NCBI GenBank assembly: GCA_035222895.1
Contig: JAVYIG010000108.1
Span: forward strand, 868,001 to 932,000
Direction of reading: 5' to 3'
Length of the DNA: 64,000 nucleotides
From: Strongylocentrotus droebachiensis
Lineage: Eukaryota > Echinodermata > Echinoidea > Camarodonta > Strongylocentrotidae
Part shown: positions 47,601 through 57,700 of the stretch, piece after piece
Numbering within the stretch: position 1 is the stretch's first letter
Layout: every line of letters starts with the position of its first letter
Position numbers and translations under genes: made by a program
Notes under the pieces: generated by a model
Seen by the model: only the letters and a program-made list of their open reading frames with translations
Databases searched by the model: none
Told to the model about the DNA's origin: nothing

Positions 47601-48289
47601 CCATTTAGTGTTTTTCACAAGTAATTTGTTCAGAATGTTTTAGAAAGAGCGGCAATTACTCAGCCCTGTTTCCTTTTTAAATTTCCTTTTTAAATTACAT
47701 TTCATATTTTGTGATTATGTCTTTTTAAAATTGAAAGCAAGGAAAGGAAAATAAAACAAGAGGAATACATGTACTGCTAAAACAACTTATGATGTATCCA
47801 CTCAAATATTAATATGAAAAATATCATCAAATGAATGATGGTTTACAGACAATGTCTCAGAACTATAAGTAAGCAAATAAGCTTCCAAATGGAGTGCACC
47901 TTTAGAATGTTTCAGATATTTACTTCTCTTCGTAGAATCCCGGAATTCATGGAATTTCAAATCATCTTAATTAATAGAACTTGGGGGGGAAAAATGCATG
48001 AAGATTGTTGTTTGGTACTGACAAGTTTCATACACTAACTACGTTTCTTGATTTGCAGTTGGTTGGTGACTGGCGAAACTTGAGGCGGGCCTTCAAGAAG
48101 ATCGACACCGAACGTACCGGGTACCTCACCATGCCTGAGTTCCGGAATGTCTTGAGACTATGCAACATGGTCCTCGACGAGGAAGAAGTCTACCAAGTCA
48201 TGGCCGAGTTTGACGAGAAAATGGACGGCAAAATCAACTACTACAAATTCATTTCAAACACTTTCCACGCTGATCCCACAAAGCCATAG
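35214..48289 (+). CDS. EFCAB6: EF-hand calcium-binding domain-containing protein 6-like
   Basis: Sixteen coding exons join in phase to 953 residues plus TAG. Residues 1-165 are a disordered Arg/Pro/Ser/Gly-rich head. From about 170 on, the protein is a chain of paired EF-hand motifs, mostly degenerate, as in EFCAB6 (DJBP). Near-canonical loops sit at DTYGTGFVSAEE (778-789), DTQKDGRVSYVE across exons 14/15, and DTERTGYLTMPE (893-904); others such as NPGGTGRILKPE and DKEHKGEVDKEK lack some ligands. Human EFCAB6 is longer (about 1,500 residues), so this may be a shorter orthologue with fewer repeats. EFCAB6 is expressed in testis and sperm/cilia and binds DJ-1 in mammals; that role here is inference. 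The gene is convergent with METTL14. The start is the first ATG after an in-frame stop and opens a long exon. Confidence 0.85.
36579..36590. repeat. G homopolymer in EFCAB6-like intron 1
   Basis: One of more than twenty G or C runs of at least 10 bp in the window. The rest of this 2.9-kb intron (35620-38561) shows no exon. Confidence 0.85.
38562..38662 (+). CDS. EFCAB6: EFCAB6-like exon 2
   Basis: GARSSLESRAEGRDQ to SRIEIDE, still disordered, phase 0 at the end. The acceptor is tttatgtgtccag and the donor gtaagt. The preceding 2.9-kb intron is AT-rich with a G run at about 36579 and a G run plus GA tracts at 38130-38330. Confidence 0.85.
39499..39674 (+). CDS. EFCAB6: EFCAB6-like exon 3 (first EF-hand)
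   Basis: IEMVLREKIKRGYYELKKLF, then NDPDGRGIVSREALARIL, an EF loop with Asp at positions 1 and 3 and Gly at 6 but no acidic residue at 12. Confidence 0.9.
39747..39900. repeat. G run and GA microsatellite in EFCAB6-like intron 3
   Basis: Poly-G then GA-rich tract. The overlapping ORFs on both strands are composition artefacts. Confidence 0.9.
39909..39980. repeat. ATT/ATC trinucleotide repeat next to exon 4 acceptor
   Basis: (ATT)n then (CAT)n immediately upstream of the acceptor ctgcag, replacing much of the usual pyrimidine tract. Confidence 0.85.
39985..40161 (+). CDS. EFCAB6: EFCAB6-like exon 4
   Basis: MNLDDRQAIKLEEFYAFFRH completes the first EF pair; the linker AQVHAQLKERAKQ leads to the next. 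The upstream intron ends in an ATC/ATT microsatellite that runs right up to the acceptor ctgcag. Confidence 0.9.
40176..40420. repeat. TCC/CTT pyrimidine tract in EFCAB6-like intron 4
   Basis: Continuous CT-only-like sequence, including TTCTTGTTCCTG repeats at 40305-40335. Leu/Phe/Ser-rich ORFs here are artefacts. Confidence 0.9.
40788..40925 (+). CDS. EFCAB6: EFCAB6-like exon 5
   Basis: FLDVADMIPQLNPGGTGRIL then KPEFRNALNKML; an EF-hand with Asn at position 1 and Glu at 12. The upstream intron 4 carries a 240-bp TCC/CTT pyrimidine tract (40176-40420). Confidence 0.9.
41260..41412. repeat. Near-perfect 150-bp hairpin in EFCAB6-like intron 5
   Basis: GATATAGAAGTTGGAAAGG, CAACTTTATTGGTAAGAGTTG and TTCACCCGAAGG on the left arm are mirrored in inverse order on the right arm, ending CTTCTATATCG. 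The arms are about 70 bp with a few mismatches and a 3-nt bulge; the loop is only about 10 nt. A partial copy of the outer end (ATATAGAAGTTGGAAA) lies at about 40979. Confidence 0.9.
41845..41984 (+). CDS. EFCAB6: EFCAB6-like exon 6
   Basis: YDSENVGVVNGGKLLSKLGI, a degenerate EF loop, followed by the linker APTSDIYVRSPRGGDGEPTS. Intron 5 just before it holds a large hairpin. Confidence 0.9.
42565..42701 (+). CDS. EFCAB6: EFCAB6-like exon 7
   Basis: RRKKKADTDRLRSIHVEKWI then FRTGCTRMRREFEEFDKEHK; the EF loop continues across the splice into exon 8. Confidence 0.9.
43169..43368 (+). CDS. EFCAB6: EFCAB6-like exon 8
   Basis: VDKEKFGQVLSKFGLKLEGP, then LTSDRAGMVSYRDFLRRFQ: an EF pair. Ends ILNDPTHK. 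Confidence 0.9.
43573..43778. mobile_element. MITE family M1, copy 3 (EFCAB6-like intron 8)
   Basis: Left end AAAGGCTTGTTGAGGTATA, right end CTTAACAAGCGTTT, with CCGCCG blocks inside both ends. Diverged copy. Confidence 0.5.
43831..43950 (+). CDS. EFCAB6: EFCAB6-like exon 9
   Basis: FHQGTDWMENPANNNSMTAA then EVKMMDLFQGDFIGLLGSF; helix of a degenerate EF-hand. MITE family M1 copy 3 lies in the intron before it. Confidence 0.88.
44466..44642 (+). CDS. EFCAB6: EFCAB6-like exon 10
   Basis: KIDKLRLRVVSQQEFRAIIE, then LSDAEFEAFLDRVPFDDEGN and VKYHDFMGQFDTK; an EF pair with DDEGNVKYHD as the second, non-canonical loop. Confidence 0.9.
44674..44847. mobile_element. MITE family M1, copy 4 (EFCAB6-like intron 10)
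   Basis: Left end AAGGCTTGTTTAGATGTGG then GCGGTAAACCGGC; right end GCCGCTTCATAATAATGAGCC. Confidence 0.6.
45037..45181 (+). CDS. EFCAB6: EFCAB6-like exon 11 (acidic linker)
   Basis: YGPAPSLFDSKTVIGG followed by the acidic DMDLDLDEALAEEEEPKSY and KKGRSVRQ. The donor is gttcgt, a weak GT donor. MITE M1 copy 4 lies in the intron before it. Confidence 0.85.
45564..45688 (+). CDS. EFCAB6: EFCAB6-like exon 12
   Basis: ISKMLKQMIKNRMAEVETVF then TEIDVHNSRRFSQEIMYELF; EF-hand without a canonical loop. Confidence 0.88.
45987..46230 (+). CDS. EFCAB6: EFCAB6-like exon 13
   Basis: LNVRPEITRGEIRRLWDTFI, HRTLDFMEFVRHFGYSPKSA, and the linker PPKRGDSDFLIRSRKLNCAA. Confidence 0.88.
46255..46403. mobile_element. 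Short palindromic MITE, GGGGCC..TTTCACAAA ends
   Basis: GGGGACCTGTTTCACAAAG at the left and CTTTTGTGAAATGGGGCCC-like sequence at the right are inverted. It is about 150 bp with no ORF, and lies directly after exon 13 in intron 13. Confidence 0.7.
46749..46921 (+). CDS. EFCAB6: EFCAB6-like exon 14 (canonical EF-hand)
   Basis: VDYMWDDLRKEFLNLDTYGT; loop DTYGTGFVSAEE has Asp at 1, Gly at 6, Glu at 12. The next loop (DTQKDGR) starts at its end. This is one of the best candidates for real calcium binding. Confidence 0.92.
47318..47489 (+). CDS. EFCAB6: EFCAB6-like exon 15
   Basis: Completes the loop with VSYVEFLRPFAVRKS, then the His/Met-rich linker HRHGNNMMGLMAHPQAEMP to GITARLRQK. Confidence 0.9.
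48059..48289 (+). CDS. EFCAB6: EFCAB6-like exon 16 (C-terminus)
   Basis: LVGDWRNLRRAFKKIDTERT; loop DTERTGYLTMPE is canonical, the partner loop DEKMDGKINYYK lacks the acidic residue at 12. Ends FHADPTKP and TAG at 48287-48289. Confidence 0.92.
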   Translation: MVGDWRNLRRAFKKIDTERTGYLTMPEFRNVLRLCNMVLDEEEVYQVMAEFDEKMDGKINYYKFISNTFHADPTKP

Positions 48290-50060
48290 GTTAACCTATT
48301 ACCAACATGGACAATGGTGATTCCTGTGTTATGCCTAGGGGAATGAAAGAATTCAGGAGTCAATGGATTAATATTGGTGCCTCTGTACCTAGTGGACATT
48401 GGAGGTTGGTCACCAGATATGCAGTGGAAAATGCAGTCTCTGGACATAGGTCAGGTCACAGTGCTGGTTTGGGAGTCGGGACTGCTGTGATTCGACTCCT
48501 GTCTGGAAGTTGGCACCACCCGCGCTTCTCAAAAAAGTTCAAGTGGCCAGAAACTCTCTCTAGAATTCACCTGGATGTCGGGCATTAAGTATAACAAACT
48601 TATTCGCCTCTCTGCGTCTTCTCATGTGAGGTTCCTGTAGCAGAACTAATGCTGCATTATGGATTGTGTTCATCTTGCTAGATGATTCCTTTCTTGACTA
48701 TAATGTCAACAAAATCGATCTTGAGCATTCAGATTTTTAAATCAAATCAAATGATGTAAAAGAGTATTTGAATTAGACAAGTGCTGTTACCAATTTGATT
48801 CCATGAAGTATTACAGTATTGTCAATTTGCAACTATAAATCTTTCATATTATGATCTACTCTCCAGTACCATCCGAGCCAGTTATAACATTGCATGTACA
48901 TAAATCATATATAAAATGTGAACATGTTTATATAGAGTTAAGTTTGTGTTTTGAATTGCCTGTTTTGTATCAACAACTGCATCCGTATGTTTCATGTCTG
49001 ATTAAAATTTGTAGATGTAAAACAACAATGCATACATGTTAGAGATGAAAAGACGTTTCATATTTGTGTTATCATGACATGCTTTTTGTTGTTTGTTGCT
49101 GTCTCATCATTTTAAACATGTACAAACAAATGATTTGTATATTTTGTGTTAAACCATTGTTCAGTATTGCATTCACTTTTCGGGGTGTTTTCCCGTTCAT
49201 CCTCACAAAAATATTGTGGATTAATGAAAAAGAAGAGACAAACATATGTACATTTTTTTTCTTGCATTTATATAAAGAAAGTTTACAAATGAACAATACA
49301 AAATGTACGAGTGTCAGTATATACAATACCGTGAAGTATGACAAATCAAACCATTTAAACCTTGCATCAAGTAAAAGGGAAGAGAATTTATGATAAGAAA
49401 CTTTGGCTGATAAAAAAAATTATATTAAAACCATAAAAATAATTTCCTACATTGTTTCTAAGTGAACTTTTATGTATCTGGATTTCACAAAGTTTGGAAT
49501 ATTTCGAATATTTAAACCAAATAGTTGCAGTTTTTGCACAATGTACTCTAAAAAAAATTTCCCTTCTTTTAGGCTGAAATGTCTAAATCTAACTGTAAAT
49601 ATGTATACCAGAAGTGTTGTACAGTAAAACTTGAACTCATGTACATAGTATGAAATTCACTTCTTTGCATTTCTTGACTCAACTCACTATTTTCAAGTAA
49701 ACTGCCCCAAAATACTTGTCTTTTAAATACACCTTTGGGTTTTGCAGTGTAATAATGTCATTATTTCATTTTATTTTAGGAAGATTTATTAAGTATTAAC
49801 TGGTGGAGGGAATCCTTTCGGTAGATATTAGAAATCAGTAACTTTCTTTGCATTTTTAAATCATATAACATATTATTAAAAATATACTAAGATTGTGATT
49901 AATCTTGTATCCTAAAACTTAGTATACAGAGGCTGCTAAACTGTGTCCGAGTGATATATCCAACCTAAATGTGCTTTATGATGTTAATCTTTGCTATTAT
50001 ATATTGAACTTGTATTCTTATAAATGTGATATTTTGTGAATAAAATTTGCATGGCAAAAT
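48290..50060 (+). other. EFCAB6: EFCAB6-like 3' UTR
   Basis: AT-rich sequence without splice or coding signal after the stop. The first strong signal is AATAAA at 50039-50044. The 3' UTR would be about 1.75 kb. Confidence 0.6.
50039..50044 (+). terminator. Probable poly(A) signal of EFCAB6-like gene
   Basis: AATAAA in GTGAATAAAATTTGC; a cleavage site 10-30 bp further is expected. Confidence 0.5.
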
Positions 50061-50288
50061 GAAAGATAACAAATACTGGTGTTTTGTATTCATTACTATG
50101 TACATATTGAAATTACACAACTTAAGAATGTAATCATGTTGTTAAAAATAAACGTATTCAGAAGAATCTTAAAACCTTTTTACATGAAATATAATAAAAA
50201 GGTGTACCACATAATTTTACTCTATACAGCAGCAAGAATTCCATATCGATCCATGTCAAGCAAAACAAAAAAGCAAAGAATGAGTTCT

Positions 50289-50402
50289 GGGCCCTATTTC
50301 ATAAAAAAATTGTTATCAATAACAACTGTCACAGATCTATGAAAAATCAAATGCAAGGATCGTAACTTGTTATTGATAGCAAGTTTTATGAAACGGGATC
50401 CC
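50289..50402. mobile_element. Short palindromic MITE, GGGCCCTATTTCATAAAA ends
   Basis: GGGCCCTATTTCATAAAA and TTTTATGAAACGGGATCCC are inverted ends; the interior also folds (TTGTTATCAATAACA with TTGTTATTGATAGCA). Confidence 0.75.
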
Positions 50403-51080
50403 TGTTTTGAGGGAGGCCTAAGGCTTCACATGTTGGGTTGGACACAAATACCGGTACATTAATGATAAACTATTTCATAATGAATTACAATATGTAAGAC
50501 TTGAATACTTACATGTATAAGGCCCTTGTTATCAGCTCCATTACCGGGTACAACATATTTGTATCTCACTGTCCAAATCCTCCATTTTGTTCTTCCCTTT
50601 CCCTTAGTTTTAAAACCTTCCTCTATTGTAGCTGCCTCTCGCTTCAACCCTTCTCTTTCCACTCTGTCTATAAAAAAACACATCCTCCTGTATTCACCCA
50701 TGCCCAGTAAAAAACAAATATTATATACCTCATACATAGATTGTCATACACTGATTGGTCCGAACTATATCACATGACAAGGAGCATTTCGATCTATCAT
50801 TGTGTCAGAGGGTTTGATAATACTATCAAACCCTGTGATAGTACTCCTAACCCCTCCACGACTTTTGCACACGGAGCGTACAAGATTTCAAATGCGCGCA
50901 GTGACTGTATTACCTTACTTGGATTTCTTTTAGCGTTGGATATTTGAAACTGTTTCGAGCTTCAAGAGACTTTAAGTATATTACTGTGAGGAGCATAGAG
51001 ACTCTTGTTATTGGATTTCTTTTCTAGACCTATTCATGAATCAATGAAAAGGATAAGGTATATAAAACAAATCTGTAATC

Positions 51081-51194
51081 GGATGGTGGAGGAAATTATC
51101 ACTCCCTCGGTTGTGTTCATACCGGCCCTTCACCTCGGGGTGATAGAACGGCCAGTATGAACACCACCTTGGGAGTGATAATTCCCACCATCAT
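51081..51194. repeat. Long inverted repeat just downstream of METTL14
   Basis: Left arm 51081-51132 (GGAAATTATCACTCCC, GTGTTCATACCGGCC) and right arm 51142-51194 (GGCCAGTATGAACAC, GGGAGTGATAATTCCC) pair over about 50 bp with few mismatches and a 9-bp loop. It starts 212 bp past the METTL14 stop codon and so may lie in its 3' UTR. Confidence 0.85.
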
Positions 51195-51405
51195 CCTCAT
51201 GAGCAGTCAATATTTGTATACTCATCGAAGCTCCCGGATGCCCTACATCTCTCCCAACCCCGCAACCCCTACCCTCCCGTATCTTCTTTCTAATTTTTGT
51301 CTCAGAGGATTCTCCTCTCTGCCAAAATTGTTCCTGGTGTAAACCATCTTCTGGAGTGTATGTCCTCCCCTGTTCTATACATCAAACCCTCGCTATCCTC
51401 TCTCA

Positions 51406-51725
51406 TCAGAACCCTCCTCTTTGTCCAAAGCCACCTCTATGTTCTCCCCTGCCCCTTCCACCAAACCCTCCCCGTCCACCTCTCCCTCCTCGATCCCCTC
51501 CGCCCCTTCCACCGAACCCACCCCGGCCACCTCTCCCTCCTCGATCCCCCCTGCCCCTTCCCCCTCTCCCGCCCGGATTCTTGTTAACGGGGGACTTGGG
51601 GCGTAGCCTCTCGATCTCATCAGGGCATCCAGTCAGGTAGTCTTCAGAGTTCTTGTTGAAGTAGCCCTTGAAGGTGTCCTTGTTGAAGTTGCTGTTAGTG
51701 AGCTGAGGACCTATCGTCAGCCAGC
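51406..51725 (-). CDS. METTL14: METTL14 exon 10 with RGG tail
   Basis: [39 protein letters not shown], then about 55 residues of [11 protein letters not shown] repeats and TGA at 51408-51406. The RGG array is a known RNA- and METTL3-cooperating element of METTL14. The nucleotide tract is itself a GGN repeat, so its length may vary. Confidence 0.97.
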
Positions 51726-54700
51726 CTGGAATGTAGAAATGTAGGGATGGTTGGATTATACATTCTTGTATGGCACATATCACATTACAATAATGATAAT
51801 AATATTCTGGGTTTATAAAACGCTTTATACATTTATTATGTCTCCTAACGCTTTTGGAGTGGGGACTTTTTACACATATTTAAGTGAATATATAGGTACA
51901 CGTAGTAACTTGTCATTCAGATTATGACACATTTTGGTGTTTGTCTACAAGACACTGATATAACAGCAACCCCTTACAAGAACAAATTTGAAATGACCAC
52001 AAGGTCTATTAAATTTGTATACACCACAAAAAGAATTTCCCTGTGGCACACTGTATTCATCATGGGACAGATGTAACACAGGCTTTAAGATTATTTAATT
52101 AATCTACAATACCCATGTTAAAAGGGTTGTCATTGAGCTAATCCAGATTAAAAATGAGTCACATTGCAAAGCCATCGTGTTGCATAAATCAATCTTTTTG
52201 TCAAGTGGTACCTACTGTTCTGTGCAAAATTGCACGTGTGGCAAACGAGCAACCATGCAGAGAGCCAAAGAAAGCAACCAAAATGTTAAACATGCACAAT
52301 TCAGCAATTTGGCTGCGAGGTATTGTTTTTTAATAAAACCATTATTGAATTGAAATGAAGTTACGAACCGGGTCTGATGGTCTGGTCGTTGCCAAAGATG
52401 TTCAGTCGTCTCCTCCCGAGGCAGAAGTGTTCGATGAGGTGGAAGATTTCTTCCGGTTTCTCCAGGCTTCCCGTCTCTGGTTCCTCTGTAATGATGACGT
52501 CCAGATCGATGTTAGCGTGGATGAAATCACCGTCAGTTGACCGACGCACGGTCCCCTTGATTCCCATCAAACAATGCTCCTACGAAAAGAACAAAACATG
52601 AAATCTACTCCATTCCTTGGTATCTATACAGCAATTGCAAACATTAGCCACTTTAATTCTAACAAAATCCTAGGAAATTCAGGAGAATAGTGGGGTGTTG
52701 AGTTAAGTTGCAATCAATCGCAACTTTCTAGCAAACCCCCATTAGACTTCTTGTATCCTATTAAGCCAAGAAGAGATTTTGTCTCTCTTTTTGGAGGTTG
52801 GAGGAGGGGGGGGGGGGTAGAAGGTAGCAATAGGCTCTTATACCTACTTTAACATGATTATTACTGTTGGATTACTGAGAAAGAATTGGATTTGTTCTTA
52901 CTTTGGTTCTTTGGAGGATGGCACCGGGTTCCAGACTAATGTTTCCGGGATTCTTGCAGTTTGTCTTGATCCAGCAGATGTCTTCCGACCTCCTGAAGCC
53001 CCATTCTTTCAAACACTGAGAAGAAGAAGATATTCAAATGAATACATGTGTATGAGCATCATTAAATGAGAAATTTAGAAAAGCTTAGCAGTTAGAAACA
53101 ATAAATAGCCTTCATCACCACTACATGTATCTCCATTTAAAAAAAACAATTAGGGAAGCTATTTAAATGCATGATAGTGCAGGAATAAACTTAGATGCTA
53201 TGGAAAGATTTTACACTGTTTCCAGGATTCTTCTGAAATACTTTTAACATCATGTTTTCAACTGGGAACATGAAGGAAACTTCTATTCCCTGGATTTGTC
53301 AGTCCATACTATGTGCTTTGGCTGATAAATGTCTGTGTTTACAAATTGAAAATAAATTGTTACCAATGTTTCTACACTGTAAATCAGGTGATAAAACATG
53401 ATCTTATGGTTGAAATACCCCCAAGGTTGTGGGGATGGTATTATAAGCATTGCATGCAAGTATTCATTAGTTGACTGGTGGAAAAGTATCTGCAAAAGTG
53501 CTTAAAGGTAAAGACCAGTAATGGTCATGCGATTGCATTGTGAAAGAAACGTTGTGGAATCGATCAGAAAAGGTTGATCATCTAGCATCTAGCATCTGCA
53601 AGGTTCTGGAATCATCAAAATGATAAGAAATTTGGCCCATTCTTCGTAAAGTTACAAGCACTATACACAGAAAGATGTATACAGGACTACCCTATATCTC
53701 TCACCCGACCATGAGAGAAACAAATTTACCAAATATATGAATTAGTAGGCGGTTTCCCGGCAAATTTTTTATCATCATGTATTAGTCAAAACATATTCTT
53801 TCACATGATTGGTAATGAGAGCTTCCATTTCATTTTTTGAAATTGGGGCGTTACCAATACTGGTCTTTACCTTTAAAACCCTCTCAGGACACGATTTACC
53901 TTTAGGGCTAAATTAATCACATATTATTCTTTAAATTGGCAACAATAATATTTCTATTTTATTGCTACAATGATAGAATAAAAAGCTATGTCTCTAAAAA
54001 CGATATACATGGTCGGGAATGCTGTCAATTTTTTTTTTAGATTTTCAGTTTTGATCGAAAACAATGATTTTAATCTCTAAACATGCTGCCAATTTAAGGA
54101 TCTTAAAACTTATTTTCTCTTTGAAATTCCTAGCATCAAATATAACAAAAATGGTTGCAGTGTGTGAAGAAATTTTCCCCTTTCTACACGTGTTTCTGAT
54201 AATTTTTTAGGGCTCTTATTTAAAAGTTATTGAGCCAAACCACAAAATGTGGAATAATTGTAGTGAAAGGTTTAAAGAAAATTAGTATTTAGCAATTTAT
54301 ACATCTAGATTATTTTCTTCATCACCAGTATAGTGCAGCATCACAGATTTTGCAAGTTCAAAGAAGTGACTTATAAGAAAAGCGCTTCTTGCATTGGCGA
54401 TCACCTCTACCACAATGCACATCTCCATGAGCTTTGTGGTACATGTATGTGATGTCATCATCTCTATTAACAGTAGATATCACTATAAAATACCTTCAAA
54501 CAAATATTTCAAAACCCACCTCTCCTGATAATAGCAATATTTTAAAGCACATTTGAACATGAATATGGAAAATGCGCTATATAAATACATTATTAATATA
54601 ACTATTATCATCATCATCATCATCATCATCAATTTTATTATTCTCATTATTACTTCAATTGTCCAACTTACCTCTCTACCTCTCGCTAAACCATCTGAAG

Positions 54701-57700
54701 AACCCACCCAGAGGAAGATGAACGAACGGAAAGATGATATGGATGGGATATCTAATCTCATTATCTGTGGTATTCAAAGAAAGACATACACATACATTTA
54801 CAATTTTGGAAAAAAAATGTCAAAAGAATTTATCTTAAGTGATGATTATGTATTGAATAAAACATCCTTAATAGATAACGGATTCTTTTATTCATCAGTA
54901 AATTCTAAACAAATCTGAAAGACTTGCTGAAACCACATAGTCAAATACAATAATTGTTCAAAGGCAAACTTATTATATTGTAGTCTGAGAGGACAATTTT
55001 CCTGATTTTTCTTTACTGATGAGTGATTGATGGTCGAATATTGTTTTATCTGACTGCTAAGAAAGCATGTTTATGTATATCAATATGCTTTGTAAGTAAG
55101 CAACCAGGGAACAGACGGCTTTTACGTCCTCTCCGAGGACTTGGAAATGAGGATTAAAGCATTACCAAAGCACACAATTGCATTGACTCTGTTTCAAAAT
55201 CAGGACCGCTCGGTTTGAGACCTCTCCTCTACCACTGAAACATCATGCCTCCTCATGTAGTTGGATGAGCAGGTGTGCGCTTGTAAAATGGCGACTGGCT
55301 GGAATGCTCCCCAGAGAGCGGAAAATGTGCATACATTGTGTGCGGGTAAACCTGAATCCGATGACCGGGTAATAATATATCTTTAAAGCGCTTAGGCACA
55401 TCGTTGTATCGATGTAAAAGCGTAATATTATTATTACTCCTTACTCAGCTTTTATGAATATCTATCGATTTGATTTGGCAGATTATATCTATGAACATGT
55501 CTGAAAATTTGACCATCATTCAGAGGAAATTTTACTGGATTTAGTATTTTTTAAATCTTTTTCATTACCAGAAGTCACAATTAGGTTCACAAATAAAATG
55601 GCAGCTTTCAAACACTAGCCAATCAACTGTTACTGGTTAACAGGAAGATCCTGATTCAGACAATGATATAGAGATGAATTGCAACTCCTATTAAAGCATC
55701 GGCCAATCAGGATCAAGGTTTCAATTGTTAATCATAACAATTTGGCATAGTGATTGCCACAGACGTCTTATCAATGCATACAAACGTATATGTGTGCTAT
55801 AATAAGGTACAGAAAGGGGGCGCAAACTCTGCTCATTTCGTTCTGGCAGTTTACCATAGCACAGGCAAACAAGGTGTTATTGGCTGATGATGGAAAGATT
55901 GATTACAACTTTCTGGCATCAGCCAATCAAGATCATCTAGGCATCTATTCATCATTGATTTCTTGAAACGTAGCGCCTGATTGGCTAATGATAGCAGATT
56001 TCACTCACATCATCCCAGCTCCAGAACTTCTGATTGGTGATTACCCCCGGCCGATGTCTGTACTCTTCCAACGGCGGTGCGACGTGGATGCAGTCAAAGA
56101 TGTTGTCCATCTCTGAAAGCTCATAGTTCTCCAAGTCACACTGCAAGTACCTGATTCAACAACAAAAAGTTTCGAGGTTAAAGAGAAGGTTGAGTTCTTT
56201 TTACAGATGCTTTCAATGCTGAGCAAAATACAATGAATTTCACCTCCTACCAGGTACCCAATTAACACCTGGCTGGAGAGTGACAGGTGTGGATAAATGT
56301 CTTGCCAATGGATGTTAGTGCTGATCTGGGATTTGAACCCTCAACCCTTGGATTGAGAGTAAAGTGATAAACCACTATACCACGACACCTCCATAAGAGG
56401 CAAAAAGGGAAGACATATTCTGTCTGTAAAGTGCTCTCTTATTTGCTCCAGTGACAATTGCTCTGGGCTTTATTTCATGAAAGATATACAGTCAAACCTG
56501 TCGATAGCGACCGCCCAAGGGAAACACAAAAAGTGATCTTTGAAGACAGGTTCCTTTAGTACATGTTTCAATAAGGAACTATTTTCAAGGTGGGGGGGGG
56601 GGGGGGATGTGGTCTTTGTAGACAGGTGGTCACTAAAGCAGGTTTGACTGTATAAGGTTTTGGTTAGATTTAGCATTGGGGTAATGTAAAGTGTATGGTC
56701 CAGGGTTGAAGATACCGGTAAGAATGTGAAGGATATTGGCGAGCGAGCGAGCAATCGTCACGAGAGCATGTGCCAAACAACCATCAGGAGAGGTACGTTA
56801 CTTACATAGGGGGAATGTTCCTCTGTGATATCAATTCATCTTTGAGCCTGATCAGTTCTTTCAACTTAGGGTACTCTTCAAAACGATCAGCTAGGCCTAG
56901 GGGAAGAAAAATATATAGATGTTACAAACAAATTCTCATTACCGGTAAACAGAATAATCTTGAAAAGCTTTTTATTTGAGTCTCAGACTTCTACAATTTC
57001 ATACTAAACTTCTATAAAATAGAAAAACCGTAATCAGTTCTTTTAACTTAGGGTACTCTTCAAAACAATCAGCTAGGCCTAGGGGAAAAAATACATAGAT
57101 GTTACAAACAAATTCTCATTAACTGGAATAAAATTGCCACTCTATCTTGATTTTTTTTTCATTGAAATATAACTCTCAGAATTCTACAATTTCATACTAA
57201 ACTTCTATAAAAAATAGAAAAACTGTACTTAATGCAAGCAACATTACTGAAAAGACTTAGATGCAGTATTTCGAAAAGCCATTGCTTTTACAATTAGAAA
57301 TATTTTTTTCTAAACAGACAGCATATTATAATTTCTGAAGTTTAAACCAATGTTAGTCAAGTTCATGAGTTTTGTGACATTGTTCTGATAACCAAGGTAA
57401 AATTCACGTCAAGAATCAAACGATAGTTTGCCTGAATTTGCCAATAGGCCCAAGAGATTTTTTAGGAAAAAATGTCAGATTTTAATTGATCCTCTATATA
57501 TTTGTTCTTTCCTCTAAGTAAAAAAAATATATTAAAAAAGCAGTGATTTTACATATCCCTTGGTGTTAAAGATTAAATACAAAACAAAACAAAACAGAAC
57601 AGAAAAAAGCCCATGAATACAATACCATAGAAAGTTAAAAAAAAAACCTCATGTTTTTTTCCCCCTGTCCAAATAGGCTAGAATGCCCAAAAGGAATTAA

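Noticed and set aside
48307..48588. 93-residue ORF after the EFCAB6 stop
   Set aside because: Lies in the 3' UTR, no domain, no splice signals.
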